NCBI GenBank assembly: GCA_030704615.1
Contig: CM060733.1
Location: 13,516,001 to 13,580,000 of the forward strand
Direction: 5' to 3'
From: Takakia lepidozioides
Lineage: Eukaryota > Streptophyta > Takakiopsida > Takakiales > Takakiaceae
Length of the DNA: 64,000 nucleotides
Numbering within the stretch: position 1 is the first letter of the stretch; every line of letters begins with the position of its first letter. The notes below the pieces were generated by a model, which saw only the letters and a program-made list of their open reading frames with translations, made no database searches and was not told the origin of the DNA. This document shows, piece after piece, positions 26,373-39,292 of the stretch. Position numbers and translations under genes: made by a program.

Positions 26373-29300
26373 TGGGAGCCCTATCTGCGAAAGAGGAAGC
26401 CTGGCACTCCTGTCGAAAGGCTGCAAGAACACAAAGTCCAACAAACAATTTCAAGATTCATGGGCGTGGGCGTTAGGAAGCCGGAGAGTTAGTGGAGAGC
26501 TCTGTGCTTTAGGGAAGAGGACCCATCCATAGACAATTAGTGGGCACTGGAAAAATGCCAGAAACTGCAATACTGTGAGGAGCCTAGAAACCACAAACAG
26601 CATCTCATGACTGCACAATTATTTCCCAGCAAAATGACTCCACGATTGTACTACTCTTAATCTCCTCCTCAAACTGGTAGACGAACTGGGCAATGCTAAC
26701 AGCAATCTCAAAAAGAATAATCCTTAAGAAAAGCAACTGCTTTTTACTGAGGAACTCCCAAAAGTTACAAGTTTGTCACAGCCAAACAGAATTGAAGAGT
26801 AGGTTGACAGTAGAGTTCTCAGTATCCGAATTCTGTTCAATAAAACAAAAACAAAAAAAAACACTCCAGGTACTTGAACTTCGACGCGCAACTAGCAAAT
26901 GGAATACATGCAATGTAATAGCTACTTGACTAGTTGGCCTAAATGCGACACAAGAAGTATGATTTTGCCTTCATCTCCGAATGAAAGAAATGGACAATAT
27001 GGCGATGAATCGGTTGGCTAAAACAAAAAAATTCTGTGTGAGGCATGAGGAGAGATTCCAGGGACTCAACCTTAACTAAGCATCATCCAAAATAAGGGGA
27101 AACAAGGACACAGAGCCAGCCACTAAGGTAGAGGAAGGGATGGATGCACCACATACACTAAGTGCTGCATCCCGCATTAAGACCTCTCGTACTGTGCTCG
27201 GCCCCATCCAGACCGATGTCGCCATCTCCTCTCTACTGCTGAGCTGAGAATAGAAGAAGCAGTAGAGTTTCCGCTACTAGACAGATACGGCACCAAGAAT
27301 CCCTTCACTAGCCTCAAAATCTTGTCTGCAACCTGAGTAGCCTATCGCCAGTAAACAACTTCCAGCAAACTATGTGAGCAATTTTTATTGGCATGAAACT
27401 AAAGTCACCTCTACAACAAAAGCAATGCCTCACCCAGCGGAAGCCGTCGTCATTACGAATTCTCAGCTCAGAGAAAAGAGGAAGGAAAGGAAATGGGACA
27501 AAAACTCAGACACGCAGAGCAAGTCTGGGCAGAAGAGATGTTGAAAATCTGCTGCAGTCTACACACATAATCTCACAGAAGAAGAAGCAGAAGAAAAAGA
27601 AAGAAGAAGAAAGAAGAAGAGGAGAGGGTGAGAGAGCAAGACCGAGCTCCACAAGGAGAGGCAAAATACGTGGACAGAAGTTTGGTGGCTCTCTTATGCA
27701 AGCTTGCCTGTGTCCTCCATTCCTTCTTTGCTTGTTTTATGTAACAAAGAAACTATTCAGGAAGTTTCCCATTTCAGTTTTGTTTATAGATGGAAAACCA
27801 ACTCTCTTATCCAGGATTCTTTTTTTTTCCCTCTTATCCAGGAATAAATAGTTTTTTTCACTTTGGTAAAAAGCGCCCCTTTATTGGGAAAAGAAAAAAA
27901 AAGGGGACAGAGGAATAAAAAGTTGAATAATATGGCTGTGACTGATTGAAATGTATTAAACTTCTATAAGAGGCCAAGCCGGGCGAAATTTCTAATGTGA
28001 GGCTTGACTCCACAATGCTCCGGACACACAGTCAGATTCTGTACCCATCACATGAGGAAGCAAATGTGGGCGCGGGGAGCAACATATGTAGTTTTTGACC
28101 AACAGTGTCTCTTGTGGTCTCGCTAAATATGCATAACTAATGACAATACCTTACAGCAGTGATCTTAGGAATCTTATTATCGGAAAAATGCCATGAGTGC
28201 GACAAAAAAATCAACTTTGCTAGTATTTCTCTTAAAAATAAAAAGCTTTACATACCAATCTCCTTACGGACTGGAAGTTTCGCAAGAGGTTTGCTAGTAA
28301 TAATCCACAATCTATCCAATTGACGATATGTTGTAGTTTTATCATAGCTTTGGAATATATTCTAACTTCTAACTGGGATCCTGGTCAAACACACTGATAG
28401 TAAGAAAAAGCCCTCTCAAATATAACTCTCCAAAATTATAATGCATTCGATATTTATAGCTGCCTTTATCAGATGAACATCATATGAAAAACCATATTCA
28501 GCCAAAAGAATCAGTGATTCTGCCTAATTATATGCATATAATCCCACCAACTTTGTTTTTCTCTGAGACATTAATCGAGTATCTAATTAAGATGCTACGG
28601 CATATCTGTAATTCTTTGGAGCCTTGAGAATACTGTAGAACCTTTGAAATCTCCTCACGTCCATACAAACAACGATTAATGTCACTAACAATGGGTAGAA
28701 CAGTAGCATCCATTTGAGCGGGTTTTGAAATGAAATGACCATCAAAGATTGCGACTAAGTGCAATCTTATCTAATCCCGCTACCTAGTCCTTACCTGTGG
28801 CCGGCCCATGAGCCTTGTTCACGTTGAGGTTACTTGAAAAGAGGTCATATTTCTCTCACTGCGAGGGGCCTGATTTGTGAAGATGCTCCGGATGTTTCCT
28901 TTTCAAAAAAAAAATCAGAAACTATTTGAAAAAGTGAAATAAGTCTTTGAACTTACATAGTTGGGTCCTTGGGTCCTGTAAAGCCTGATGGGTTATTGTT
29001 GAAAAAGTGAAATAAGTCGTTGAACTTAGTTGGGTCCTCTAAAGCCTTATGGGTTATTGTTTCCTTGCTACATATGATTTCAACAGTCTTCTTTTTGCAA
29101 GAACAAAAGAAGGTTCCAGAAAGAGTCATTGAGAGGATGAAAGAGACCTAGAGTGCATGCAGTTCAGGGGGCAGTGAGCATCGCCTTGATGGCTACTGGG
29201 AAGGCCGGAGATACAATGAATGCACGGTTGCAAGACGACGAAGCGGGACCTCAGAAGTTGTGCAGGGCTCTGCACTCTGCACTCTGCACGCTGGCCATAT

Positions 29301-30984
29301 CCAAGCTTGTCCTCACTTCCCTCCAAAATAATACGGGTGTGGATCTCTTTCAGTGTACTTGATCGTACTCATCTCGAAATGTCTAGACTCTACAACGAAT
29401 CAACGATGGTGTGAGTTGAATCAAGCCTTAACTCAGTTTATGTTAGATTGAAGCGTTGTACTGTGCAAAGATCAAGTGACCCGGGAGAGATGACTTGTGT
29501 GAAAAGTTTCCCTCGTTGAGTCATTGTGCGCACGCGAGGCAATTACAGGCTCTGTGATAGACTGCAGACAATGTTGCGCAGTGCATAATGTACATTGAAG
29601 AAAAGCGATGGCGTCAGAGCCGGAATGTGGGCCCTATTGGATCCAAACTGCACATGAGCCCTCCTACATGACACCTCTCGAGTAGCGATTGGCTCAATTC
29701 TGGACGGCTTTCAACTGGAGGCTTGTCGTCATTAACCCTGTTCTTGCTTTCTAACCAAGAACCCGGATTCTTGCAGAGCAGCTCACAAGTTCAAATCTTC
29801 GAAGAAGTAGGTAGGCAGCCCATGAGCCCATGAGTTGGGATTTCAGCCTAAAAAACACGTGCCCGTTGATCGATTGATGAAATACTCAAAGATGTTCCGA
29901 AAGACACAGTGCGGTCATATACAAGTGGACAGCATCCAGGAGGAGAACCGGAGCCCCAAAGACATGTTGGTGAGAACTCTAGATTTTCTGAGAGATCTTG
30001 CAATGTTTTGAAATGTGCATGAGAATGGCAGGCAGTTGGCTCCGAAGTACATTCTTAGAATCTGTACCTTTCTTCATACGGAGGGCTGGCAAAAGGACAC
30101 TTCTTCAGGAGGTGGGCCCATCTGTTTCCGACTGGCTGACCAACCAATGAATAACAATGTGTAGGCTAGTGTTGTGGGTGGGTTCGAAATAAACCTGGTG
30201 GGCCAGATCTGAAGTAGCAAAGATGCTGCTGTGCCGTCCATGTGATCAAATGTGGCCAACGGTCTAGCTATCCGGAGAAACCTTTCTACCCTGATGGATG
30301 TGTTGCCTTGCCGTGCTAGATATCAATGTCCCGAGCACTTTCGAAAAAACTGAACCTCCAGGCATACTGAAGGCTCATAACTTGTCTCCATATAGGAGAG
30401 CTAACTTCGTAAGCTACACATCAAGAATTTTCCACTGTAGAATAACAATTCAGTGGATGACAGAAAAAGTTCCCAACAGTTTCTAAAACCAGCTGTACAA
30501 TAATATAGGGTAACCCTGCCTATCATCACTTGCCTCTGTGCATATGAGTGCAAAGCCACAGAACATCATTCTGGTTTGAATTCGATTGTCAACACATCAC
30601 TAGAACCAAAACTTGACGCTAAGGAAAAACCCTCACCACCTCTATAAGCTGGAGCTGCATGGGAGAATGAGATGCTCTTCCTCTGCAGGTTGCAGCCTTT
30701 GGGGGGGTACTGTTTTATAAGGATTGGAGCTTTGCTAGAGAAGCCAACACAGACTACGAGGACCATGCACATTGCACACCATACACATATTCATTCAGCT
30801 ATACAGAGTTCATCCGTAAAGCACCTCAGAAAATTTGGTAGAGTACTTTTATGCCAATTATTAGGTAGAATAACATGCATATGGCGACCAGTGCATCTTT
30901 ACAGTGATATAGGGCAGACACTAGAAAGATAACAATTTTTTCGGTTGCTTTACGCAGCCTATAAAGGCCCCATATGGAAGGCAC
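26373..30984. other. Long intergenic stretch, no supportable gene
   Basis: It includes the MsrA promoter side, a purine-rich GAAGAA tract (about 27576-27630), a poly-A/poly-T rich zone (27820-27905) and a short CTCTGCA triplication (about 29267-29289). A minus-strand frame at 28528-28764 (KPAQMDATVLPIVSDINRCL...) has protein-like composition, but I cannot assign it. Nothing else is convincing. Confidence 0.4.
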
Positions 30985-32080
30985 TCCCATGCCAGCGCAA
31001 GATGATTCAGGCTACAATTTTTCTTCTTCGCAATTTCCACCACTCCCTCCCCTCAACTCATTGTTTTTGTTCAGATTATTTCCTGCCATCCCCGGAAATA
31101 ACTGCACCAACAGTTGCACATGATAATCAACATTACATCGGTGGACCCATTTTAGCCCCAAAAACTCATGCAGCCTCACACACCGAATTAGTATTCAGCT
31201 TCACCAGGTTGTAGACTGTACCACAGGAAGCAGTTCATGCACTTCAAGCCTGAGACACTTATGGAGAGACAGTTGAAATACACGAGCATGCTTTGATTCC
31301 CTTATAGTGACCTAATCAGTCAAACAGTTCCGAATAATAGAGAAAGAAAGAAAGAACACTAGAGCAAAATCGAACCACATGTAGAAAATAAAAGAACCAA
31401 ACAATTCAAGAAACAGACACTATCAAACTATTTTAGTGTGCCACAAAGGTTGGAGGGATAGAGAGATAGAATCACCTGCGGATAGTCGCCCTCGCCTGTC
31501 CCCTTAGGAATATGACCAGCGAAGAAGCCTCGACCGAGGGGACGATCTGGGACGATCCAGATCCCTAACTCTCTGCCCATCATCATACCATTCAGGTGAA
31601 CAGTTTCGTTTACTTGAGGACTTGCAACAGGTAAAGAACAAACGTGCATCGTCTGGATAGCATGATAGACGGCCAGTACAATGTTCACTAAATCACCAAG
31701 CTGTCAGTCGCTTTGACAAGTCTCTAATTTACTGTACGAATATCATTTAAAGATGGTAGGTATGCCGAACGAGAATTGATCCCGTGTCCACAAATCACCG
31801 CCTCCATAACCACGAAAGTCTAGTCTTCAAGCTATTCACTGCTCAGCTCATAATGAAATAAATAGAGAAGTACACCAGAGGTGTGCGAGTGATTCAAAAG
31901 GGGAAAGCAAAGGCAAGTTTGAGTCAGAACTCCAAAGAAAGTATGCATACATACAGCCATTTACAAACATAAATACGAGACATCACCTTTCCAAGAAGAA
32001 CTTCATTCGTGAAAGGCCCATATATATCTGCTGAGTCAAAAATGTGACCCCACACTCCACAGCATGCCTGATGTCTGTTC
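30985..32080 (-). pseudogene. Aldo-keto reductase pseudogene (exons 1, 4, 5 remnants)
   Basis: This is an inverted, intron-containing partial copy of the AKR gene at 16.1-19.9 kb. The exon 1 remnant (about 31985-32065) reads HAVECGVTF, then [17 protein letters not shown] after a 1-base loss. It is followed by intron-1 sequence matching 16350-16503, then a jump into intron-3 sequence matching about 17325-17587, so exons 2 and 3 are deleted. The exon 4 remnant is about 31483-31577 (RELGIWIVPDRPLGRGFFAG). Exon 5 is cut off after the stretch equivalent to LALAW and frameshifted (about 30985-31100). Intron 4 is only about 380 bp and lacks the LINE fragment of the parent gene. Confidence 0.88.
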
Positions 32081-33415
32081 TTCCCTGCAGCAATACCAAA
32101 GAACAGTTTGATTGAAGGTCATGAGTGGCTCACACAATCTGAACTTGCACACTTTTTAGTGAAGACTATCCAGGCTTGAGATAGCTCCCTCAGGGGATGA
32201 ACCCCGGTTTCAAACCGTACTCAGTCCGACATGGCATGAATCACTGAACCTGCACTCAAAGGAGTAATGCTTTAAAAAAGCGTGATTCAGTGAAATACGC
32301 TAACAGAATAGTTAGAAATGCCGTGAGCAAAGATCATATAGCCTAATTGACTACGAACTCTCCTTTTTTTACCTTTGTCAAGTTCCCCTTTCTCAACCTC
32401 ACCCTCTCCCTTTCCCCGGCCTTCCCAAGCAGAGGATAGACCACTTGCTCCCCCCGAAGCTCCTGCCGAAGAAGCGACCATCCAGAGCCTCCTGCTGAAC
32501 TGTTGGAGATCCCCCCTCCCTCTCAATATCTCAGTATGTCTCCATGGAAAGTCCCTAATTGCTTGCACCCCATGGCCTTCTGCAACCACGAAAAAAGTGA
32601 CCCAGGGTAATAGAAACAACCTTCATGGAGAGAAGAGCCCTAGATAGAGCTTAAACTCCCCACACGATAGAACACCTTGCAAACATATGACAGACTGTAA
32701 GAATAAAGCACATGATATCTAACCCAAACATAAATGGTAATCAAAAGTAATGATTCGTTCATGGCCAGACAATTGTAAAGGATAACTCAGTGCTGCATAT
32801 AGAGTGTTTCGCGATTGGCAGCTGGAGGGAGTCTGCATTCGACCACGACCTCAAAATCGGAGACCAGCTTGTCTTCACTCTCTCCTTTTACCGTTCGAGT
32901 GTTTGACAAGTTTGGCAAACAAAGGCAGGCAACTCCACCACCTAGGGAGTATCCTTGGATCCATACTGGGGTTGATACATGGCTATAGGATTGGTATCCA
33001 CCCCCGGGCCAAAAGCTTGCCAAAGCGCAAGTACACAGTCGAGATTGAATCCGGCCTGAAAACATTGCGGAAGCCAGATACTAATGTTCCACACAATTTA
33101 ACTAGCACGATGAAGTCATTCCCAACGCATGTTTCCAGCAGGTAGAGGCCATTTCATCTCACCTGCTCATGCTACTACGTGTTATCGATGTTATATTTGC
33201 ATGGGTTACATGTAATGACTGGGACAAGCTGGCGATTTTACCTGTGAGATCCCAAACTGCATGGGCTGCTAATCACATGTTCTCTCCCGACCCTGAACAA
33301 TGCAACACCTTTATCCAGCACATTAAATATCCCCAAGTCCATACACTCCTTCGACAACTAAGCCAATTACCCCCCGATCCCAATTCCAACCTTGCCCCCC
33401 CCAACACCCTGGAAT
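32081..33415. other. No gene seen
   Basis: Minus-strand frames at 32287-32619 and 32787-33065 are open but have no recognisable motif. I make no call. Confidence 0.3.
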
Positions 33416-33775
33416 GAACACTTTTCCGACCCCAGTCAATGGTGGGACAATGGAGACAAAAGGTGAATGCCTGTTGGAAGCAGACGCAAGTCAGCATAGG
33501 AACTAGTGTGATAAGTATGGTTGGGGTGTTTGCTGGAAGAATTCTAGGCTGTCATTGTCAGTTGCTAGCAGCAAGGCAAGGATGTATGCATGATTTGTGC
33601 AGAGGCATGGATAGCTGAAGGAGCAGGGATAGAGTGTGGGCCCAGATTTCAAGCACAAGATTACCTATGATTCCCTGTGGATCAATAGCTACAAGAAACC
33701 TGCATGGGTAGATGGTCAACTGGAAGCAGAAGCAGTAGCAGCAGCGGCACAATTGATAAAATCAGGCACTGCTAA
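33416..33775 (+). repeat. Local duplication, left copy
   Basis: From ACCCCAGTCAATGGTGG, through CTAGGCTGTCATTGTCAG and GATTTCAAGCACAAGATTAC, to TTGATAAAATCAGGCAC, it matches 33965-34343 with small indels. The copies are spaced about 555 bp. Confidence 0.85.
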
Positions 33776-33964
33776 TGAAGGCGCCTTCTTCAACACATTT
33801 CACCCTGTTTTTCCCTCTTATCAGAACCGGCCCTTAACTTCCATGTTGAATTCTGCAAGTTAGCTGGTTGAGTGATTTGGAGTGACTTTGACATGATACT
33901 GCCAATGTGACAACAGGAAAGTATCCACAAACAGGTAACAGAGATGTGGAGAAGCTGTGGACTG

Positions 33965-34343
33965 AATACCTTTCTGACCCCAGTCAATGGTGGACAACCG
34001 AGGCCAAAAGGTGAATGCCTGTCAGATTACAGAGAGTAGCAGACGCAATTCCGCATAGGAACTAGTGTGATAAGCTGAGTTGGGTGTTTCCTAGAACAAA
34101 TCTAGGCTGTCATTGTCAGCTGCTAGCAGCAAGGCAAGGATGAATGCATGATTTGTGCAGAGGCATGGATAGCTGAAGGAGCAGGGGTAGAGTGTGGGTC
34201 CAGATTCATCCAAGAGGGCCAGATTTCAAGCACAAGATTACCTATGATTCCCTGCGGATCAATAGCTACAAGAAACCTGCATGGGTAGATGGTCAACTAA
34301 AGGCAGCAGCTGCAGCGGCACAGTTGATAAAATCAGGCACGTC
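33965..34343 (+). repeat. Local duplication, right copy, leading into PPR fragment
   Basis: This is the second copy of the 33416-33775 unit. It carries an extra 12-bp insertion (ATTCATCCAAGA at about 34205) and runs directly into the PPR-coding fragment. Confidence 0.85.
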
Positions 34344-34722
34344 AACCATCACCACAGCTTCTGGAAGAGGATCAAGAGAGGGAGTCCACAATGCCTCTTC
34401 TGGCACTTCTGGGCATGTGAAGATGCTTTGTGAGGCAGGCAGACTGAGAGAGGCTCTACAGACTTTAAACCAAGGAGGCATTTCAGCAGATTCAGATAGG
34501 TATGTCTGTCTCTTGCATAAGTGCATCATGATGAAAGGCCTGGAAGCTGGAAAGCAGGTGCACACTCACATTATCCAAAGTGGATTCACGCCAAATGTTT
34601 TTCTACTCAACACCATTGTCAACATGTATGTTAAGTGCGGGAGCATCATGGATGCTCCCCAAGTGTTCAACAGAATGCCTCAACGATCTTTGAGCACATG
34701 GAATATAATGTTGGTTGAGTAG
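34330..34722 (+). pseudogene. PPR protein fragment (N-terminal repeats)
   Basis: LCEAGRLREALQTLNQGGIS, YVCLLHKCIMMKGLEAGKQV, HTHIIQSGFTPNVFLLNTIV, NMYVKCGSIMDAPQVFNRMP and QRSLSTWNIMLVE are the first repeats of a PLS-class PPR protein. The frame (open from 34192) stops at TAG where a full gene would continue into further repeats. Intact relatives act in organelle RNA editing or processing; this piece is truncated. The upstream part of the frame comes from the duplicated unit. Confidence 0.8.
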
Positions 34723-37290
34723 ATCATCTTGACAATCACCATGTCATTTAAGCTGCAGCTTCCATCTTTTCCATCCCTTTGTCACAGTTACTCTGAACTA
34801 GGTGGCCAGCAACCTTTGGTTGAAGAGAGTTCTTCCTGCACCTTCCAGTGGGATTCTTGGGGCCGAATGTGATTTTCTAGTACATTCACATATTTGGCTA
34901 GATTGCATGTTATCTCACACTGGAAGGTTTGTCAATGAGTTATTTCAACTGCCTGCTGTTGTAACAGGGGCGGAAGCGTTGTTTGCACGGATGAATTCAG
35001 ACACAGAAGTTGACACTGGATAGAACCCGCTAAGGGAGGGCCAGTGGACCCAAAGCATCATGTTTCTTGTGAAATCCCTCACGCTGGTAGCTTTCCTTCT
35101 GATCATCCGCCTTGCCGAGAAGGTGTGGAAGGAACGTATGATAGTTGCCTCTCAGGCAGAGCTCAAATCAGCTGCAGTGGAACTCCCAAGAGAAAGCAAC
35201 GTAATTTAGGTCTGTGGGATCACCCATGTTGTGAGTTTCCGGGTGGTGCTTGCTGTTCATGTTGCTAGGACTAACAATGACCAAACAGCATTGACCAAGG
35301 AAGAAAATGACTTGAAAACGTCCGGGACTCATGTCCTGCAGAAGGAAGCAAAGGAGTATTGGGGACTGGTGGAGGACCTGTTCCTGTTGCCGCAGGTTGT
35401 GGGTTCAGCTCTGTGGGTTGTGTTTACCCCTCCCCTTCTCTCTCTCTTTCCTTGCAATGCAGCTTGTCTTTGCTCTTTGTGGCCGTAGACAGCAGTCTCA
35501 TTTCTGCTGGAAGTTCTAGGCGCACGTAACTTATGGTGCCACTTCACCCTGAACTGCTACTGCCTTTTCTTTGGAGGGTAAACACCTTTTAATGGCCGTG
35601 GGCAATGCGGGAGAATGAAGAAACTACATTAAAACCCTACACTAACACCTAGGCCCACCCAGAATTTCCCTATTCTTCACGGTCTGCTTTCCTGCCAAAG
35701 TCTGGCGAGCAGCAGTTCTGAGCTCTCTTGCGACCCATTTTCTTGAGCTGGGCTGCTATTGATTTCTGTTGTGTAGAACAGAGGCTTGAGAGCAGGTAAC
35801 GTTGATGATTTCTTCTCTTGTGCGTTCAATGAGATTTTCGAAAACACTGTCCATTCATGCAACAGCAGCTTGCAAGGTCTTTTTCTGCTGCTTGCCTGCT
35901 GGACTCAACCCATAGGCACTGGAAAGGTTGAAAGGGATTGATTTAGTAAAGAGTGGCATGGCAAGCGGTGATGGGAGAGATGGGAGCAGGAGAAGGACCA
36001 TTGCTCCGGAAGCTTTGGAAGTAGCAAGGGGGGTCGCCGGATAGATGCTTTTCAGCTGAAGCTGGAAGATAAAAATACATCATACTGTCTCTGAAGCGGA
36101 CTGCGCCGTCCTGGTGGCCAAGTGCGGTGAGAACTCTGTAAATTTGTAGTGGCCGATGATGGCTTGGGCTATGCTGACGTTGGGGAGGAGGAAGAGTGGA
36201 TGTCAACCACTTTCCTGACGATTCCAATGATGACGGTGATGGATCCGGGAAGCACAAGAAAAGGAATCCGGATGGAACTCGTAAGCTTCCGATAGAGGGT
36301 TCCTTTCCTGTCGATACTGGGTGCAGAGTGCAGAGAGAGTAGGGAGTGAGGAGGGTTGGCCTTTTGGTGAACAATATGCAAACTACCTGCTAGCAAGGTG
36401 GGGAGTCTACTATGGTCGCAGCCCGACATTGCATTGATTCTTCATTATTCTTGCACAGTGTGGTAGATCGAAAAAGGATCCGCCTAGTAGGAAGGCTGCA
36501 GCACTATGAGCTGCTGCGGCGCTCATGGGGAGGCAGCGCGTGTCAAGAATGTTCACTTCTGCTTCCAGCATCCCTTCTCTAGGAAGGCGCATTCGGAATG
36601 ACAGAAGTGTGGTAGTGCCACGTCATCTGCCCCACATCATCATCGTCATCTTTTTGGCTATCAGGCAAAAGGAAAAACAATCCTTGCATAACGTATGCGG
36701 TCACTTCAACCTGAAAGGCTACTGCTTCCTTCCAACGATGCTTGAATTAGGAAAAAGTACTGTGAGATCACACTCCCACAGTCAGTTTTAAATTTGAATA
36801 TTTGTTCTCAGAAGTCGTCACTAGTAGTGCGGAGCAACTCGCAGACGTAGTACAATGTGGGTTCAACACCTGGCATGCTCAGTAGTAATGGCTGAGCTCG
36901 GGGTTGGAACTCAACAAACCTTGTGTTCCTAAGGTTGGGAGGAGGGCTCTATGTGAAGGCAGCCTTTTGTTTTTGTTTTTTGTTATTTGCGCATTCAGGA
37001 TCCTTGTAGACCTCTTGTCCAGGAGACCATTATGAAGACGAGAGCAGGGAGAGCTGTAGTCCGCAAGGGCAGGGCAGGTTCGGCGCCACTGCTTTCAGCA
37101 ACACGAGTTATCTACAAGAGTTGATTAAGAAAGCAACGAAAGATGGGCATATTGAAGAAGGAGTCTCCCTTCTTCCTAAAGACGGTTTCTCAAAGCTCGA
37201 TGGCCACTGCAAGCCAATCCAGACTGGTATGTATGCAAACACCTGACATAATGCGTGTGGCTGCAAACCTGCGTGCACTTGAATTGAAGT
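34723..37290. other. No supportable gene
   Basis: Short frames exist at 35231-35488 (+, TALTKEENDLKTSG...) and 35943-36374 (-) without recognisable domains. I see nothing firm. Confidence 0.35.
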
Positions 37291-37293
37291 TTG

Positions 37294-37576
37294 CATGCGT
37301 GTGATCCCTACCGATGTTTCCGGAGAGATTACAAGGACTGCCCCCAACAATCAAAACGAACCCATTGTACTTCCTACCAAGGTTGAATAAATCTCTCCAT
37401 CTCAGGGAGGTTGCGTCATGATAGCTCTGGTCAAGAACACCAGCCTACTTGCTTGCCTGAATGCAACGACGGGTACCTTCAATGATCTCGATAGAAACCA
37501 CTACCTTGAGCTTTATGCCTAATTTGTGGAGGGCTATCTCTGGGGCCCCCAATCCCGCAAAAATAGCAATAGGACC
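37294..37576 (-). pseudogene. DRM-type DNA (cytosine-5) methyltransferase fragment
   Basis: The minus strand reads GPIAIFAGLGAPEIALHKLG, IKLKVVVSIEIIEGTRRCIQ, then ASK and an in-frame TAG (37445-37447). The same frame then continues AGVLDQSYHD...YNGFVLIVGGSPCNLSGN. Plant DRM proteins carry SLFSGIGGAEVALHRLGI, VVSVE and, about 40 residues later, the catalytic GGSPCNNLAG; both blocks are here at the right spacing. Homology stops near 37294 at a GTAGGG. Only about 90 residues remain. The intact enzyme performs RNA-directed de novo methylation; this fragment cannot. Confidence 0.78.
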
Positions 37577-37666
37577 TTGATGCTTGTCCTGATCATTTGG
37601 GACGAATCGACCAGTGAAACCAGACTGCCTCACCCAGCGACCCCCGGGCGTCGCTAAGGGAGGCAT

Positions 37667-38554
37667 AGCATCGCAGTGACCAGAGCGACGCCAAGGCGTC
37701 GCCTACCCCAAAACGCCGTTGGCAGTTTGCGACGCCTACCTGAGGATAAAGGACAAGAACTTGAAATTAACTGGAGACCAACCTGACAACGGGGGATCTC
37801 CTCAGTCACGTTTCAGACACTCACCAGCTGGGGCGACAGACTTTCCTGTTGGCAAGCCCTGTCACACAACATTCCGTCATCAGTCAACTGTAATCAGCAC
37901 CTTACCAACCCGCGTTTAGGATTTGCATTGCCCCTGCTCTTTCGACTTGGGAGAAACAATATGCAGAATGAAGACCTACTAAACCCTAAATGACGAGTCT
38001 TTGAGAGGCAGAGGAGAACCGTCGACAATGGAAGGCCAACGTACAGTCAGAAGAACGATTCTCAAAGACAAGCACCTCGAGTCACAATACTGATAGACAG
38101 AGAGGTATAAACCATCTTACTGCAAACGTGAAAGACAGCAGTGTTGGCACCCTAAGTCCCTGCCATAGAGCCAGATCCCATCTCTTCATCACTGCACGGT
38201 GCCTGCATCCCTCATCCAGCAGGCTTCAGTGGACTACGGAACCCAACAAGGTGATCCAACCTGAGGGAGAGCAGCAAAACAGGAAACACATGCCATTACT
38301 TTCTAAGCGAAGATCTTTAGCATGTACCTATATCTGAACGTGTTCAAGTTATACAAATTGTTGGGCTCAGAGCTGAATGTCACAGTGGCATTGGTCTTGC
38401 CGTTCCTCTTCACTAAACACTTGTTGTTGTTCTTTACCAACAACCAGATCAGGTCCGAAGACGCCATCCTGAGCTGCCAATTTGAAATCACGCCTAACGT
38501 TAGAGACCCACCTTCAACCCGAGGAGGGGATCCTGCTCTAACGAAGTGGACGAT
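37667..38554. other. No gene seen
   Basis: No recognisable coding or repeat signal between the methyltransferase relic and the long inverted repeat. Confidence 0.35.
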
Positions 38555-38892
38555 TAGGGAATTCCAAATAGGCCTTGATGTGAAATGCAGCGCAATTTAC
38601 TTGATCAGATGCCAATTCAATTGAATTGCGATGCCAATTCAATTGAACTAACCCTAATTTGCAATTCAATTGAATTGTAATCTATAATTTTTAACGCAGT
38701 TTTGTATATAATATATATAATATATTATCATGTGTATGTATATGTATATGTATCGTATACACATATACATACGAGAGTATAAGATGAATATACATGCTGG
38801 CCCGTCTATTCCTGCTGCCCGTCCATCCTTTGCTTGTGGTAAGGCCTAAGTCACGACATGAGTCGCGTACCCTAAAGGAGAGATATATACTA
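38555..38892 (+). repeat. Left long terminal inverted repeat
   Basis: It begins TAGGGAATTCCAAATAGGCC, contains three CAATTCAATTGAA(T/C)T palindromes and an AT-rich TATATA zone, and ends AGATATATACTA. Its exact partner is 47855-48192. Confidence 0.9.
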
Positions 38893-38908
38893 CACATATA
38901 TACTAGTC

Positions 38909-39165
38909 GAGGTATCGTCATTAGGTTGTAGCCCTGTTTGATATATCTACAGAGGTATAGTATTTCATTTTACAAGAAAAGTTGGCCAAATTAATCTATA
39001 TTTATGCGGAGGTATCGTCATGAGACAGTAGCCCTGTTTAGTATACCACCAGAGGTATAGCGCATGACTTACAAAGAAACCTGGTCAAATCAGCCTATAT
39101 GCAGGTTGAGGTATCGTTATGAGGTAGTTGCCCTGTTTAGTATACCTACAGAGGGATTGGCAACG
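38909..39165. repeat. ~100-bp subterminal tandem repeats
   Basis: Units start with GAGGTATCGT at 38909, 39009 and 39108. Each has a GCCCTGTTT box and an (A/C)CAGAGG box downstream. ACAGAGGTAT-like boxes recur deeper in the element (about 44071, 44100, 47196). Confidence 0.75.
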
Positions 39166-39292
39166 TACGCATTCTTATCTCTGTTTTTATCCCAGTCCTC
39201 GCTTGTTAGATTCTACAGCTGTTCATCGCGTAGCACTTGGCTACATGATGTCTATTGTTTCTGGTTTACTCAATAAGAAGAGTGGGATAGAA

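Noticed and set aside
27393-27851. 152-codon plus-strand ORF
   Set aside because: Low-complexity Lys/Glu/Arg run from a purine tract, no domain, no splice context.
37108-37350. 80-codon minus-strand ORF (MLGAVLVIS...)
   Set aside because: Different frame from the DRM homology that overlaps it; shadow.
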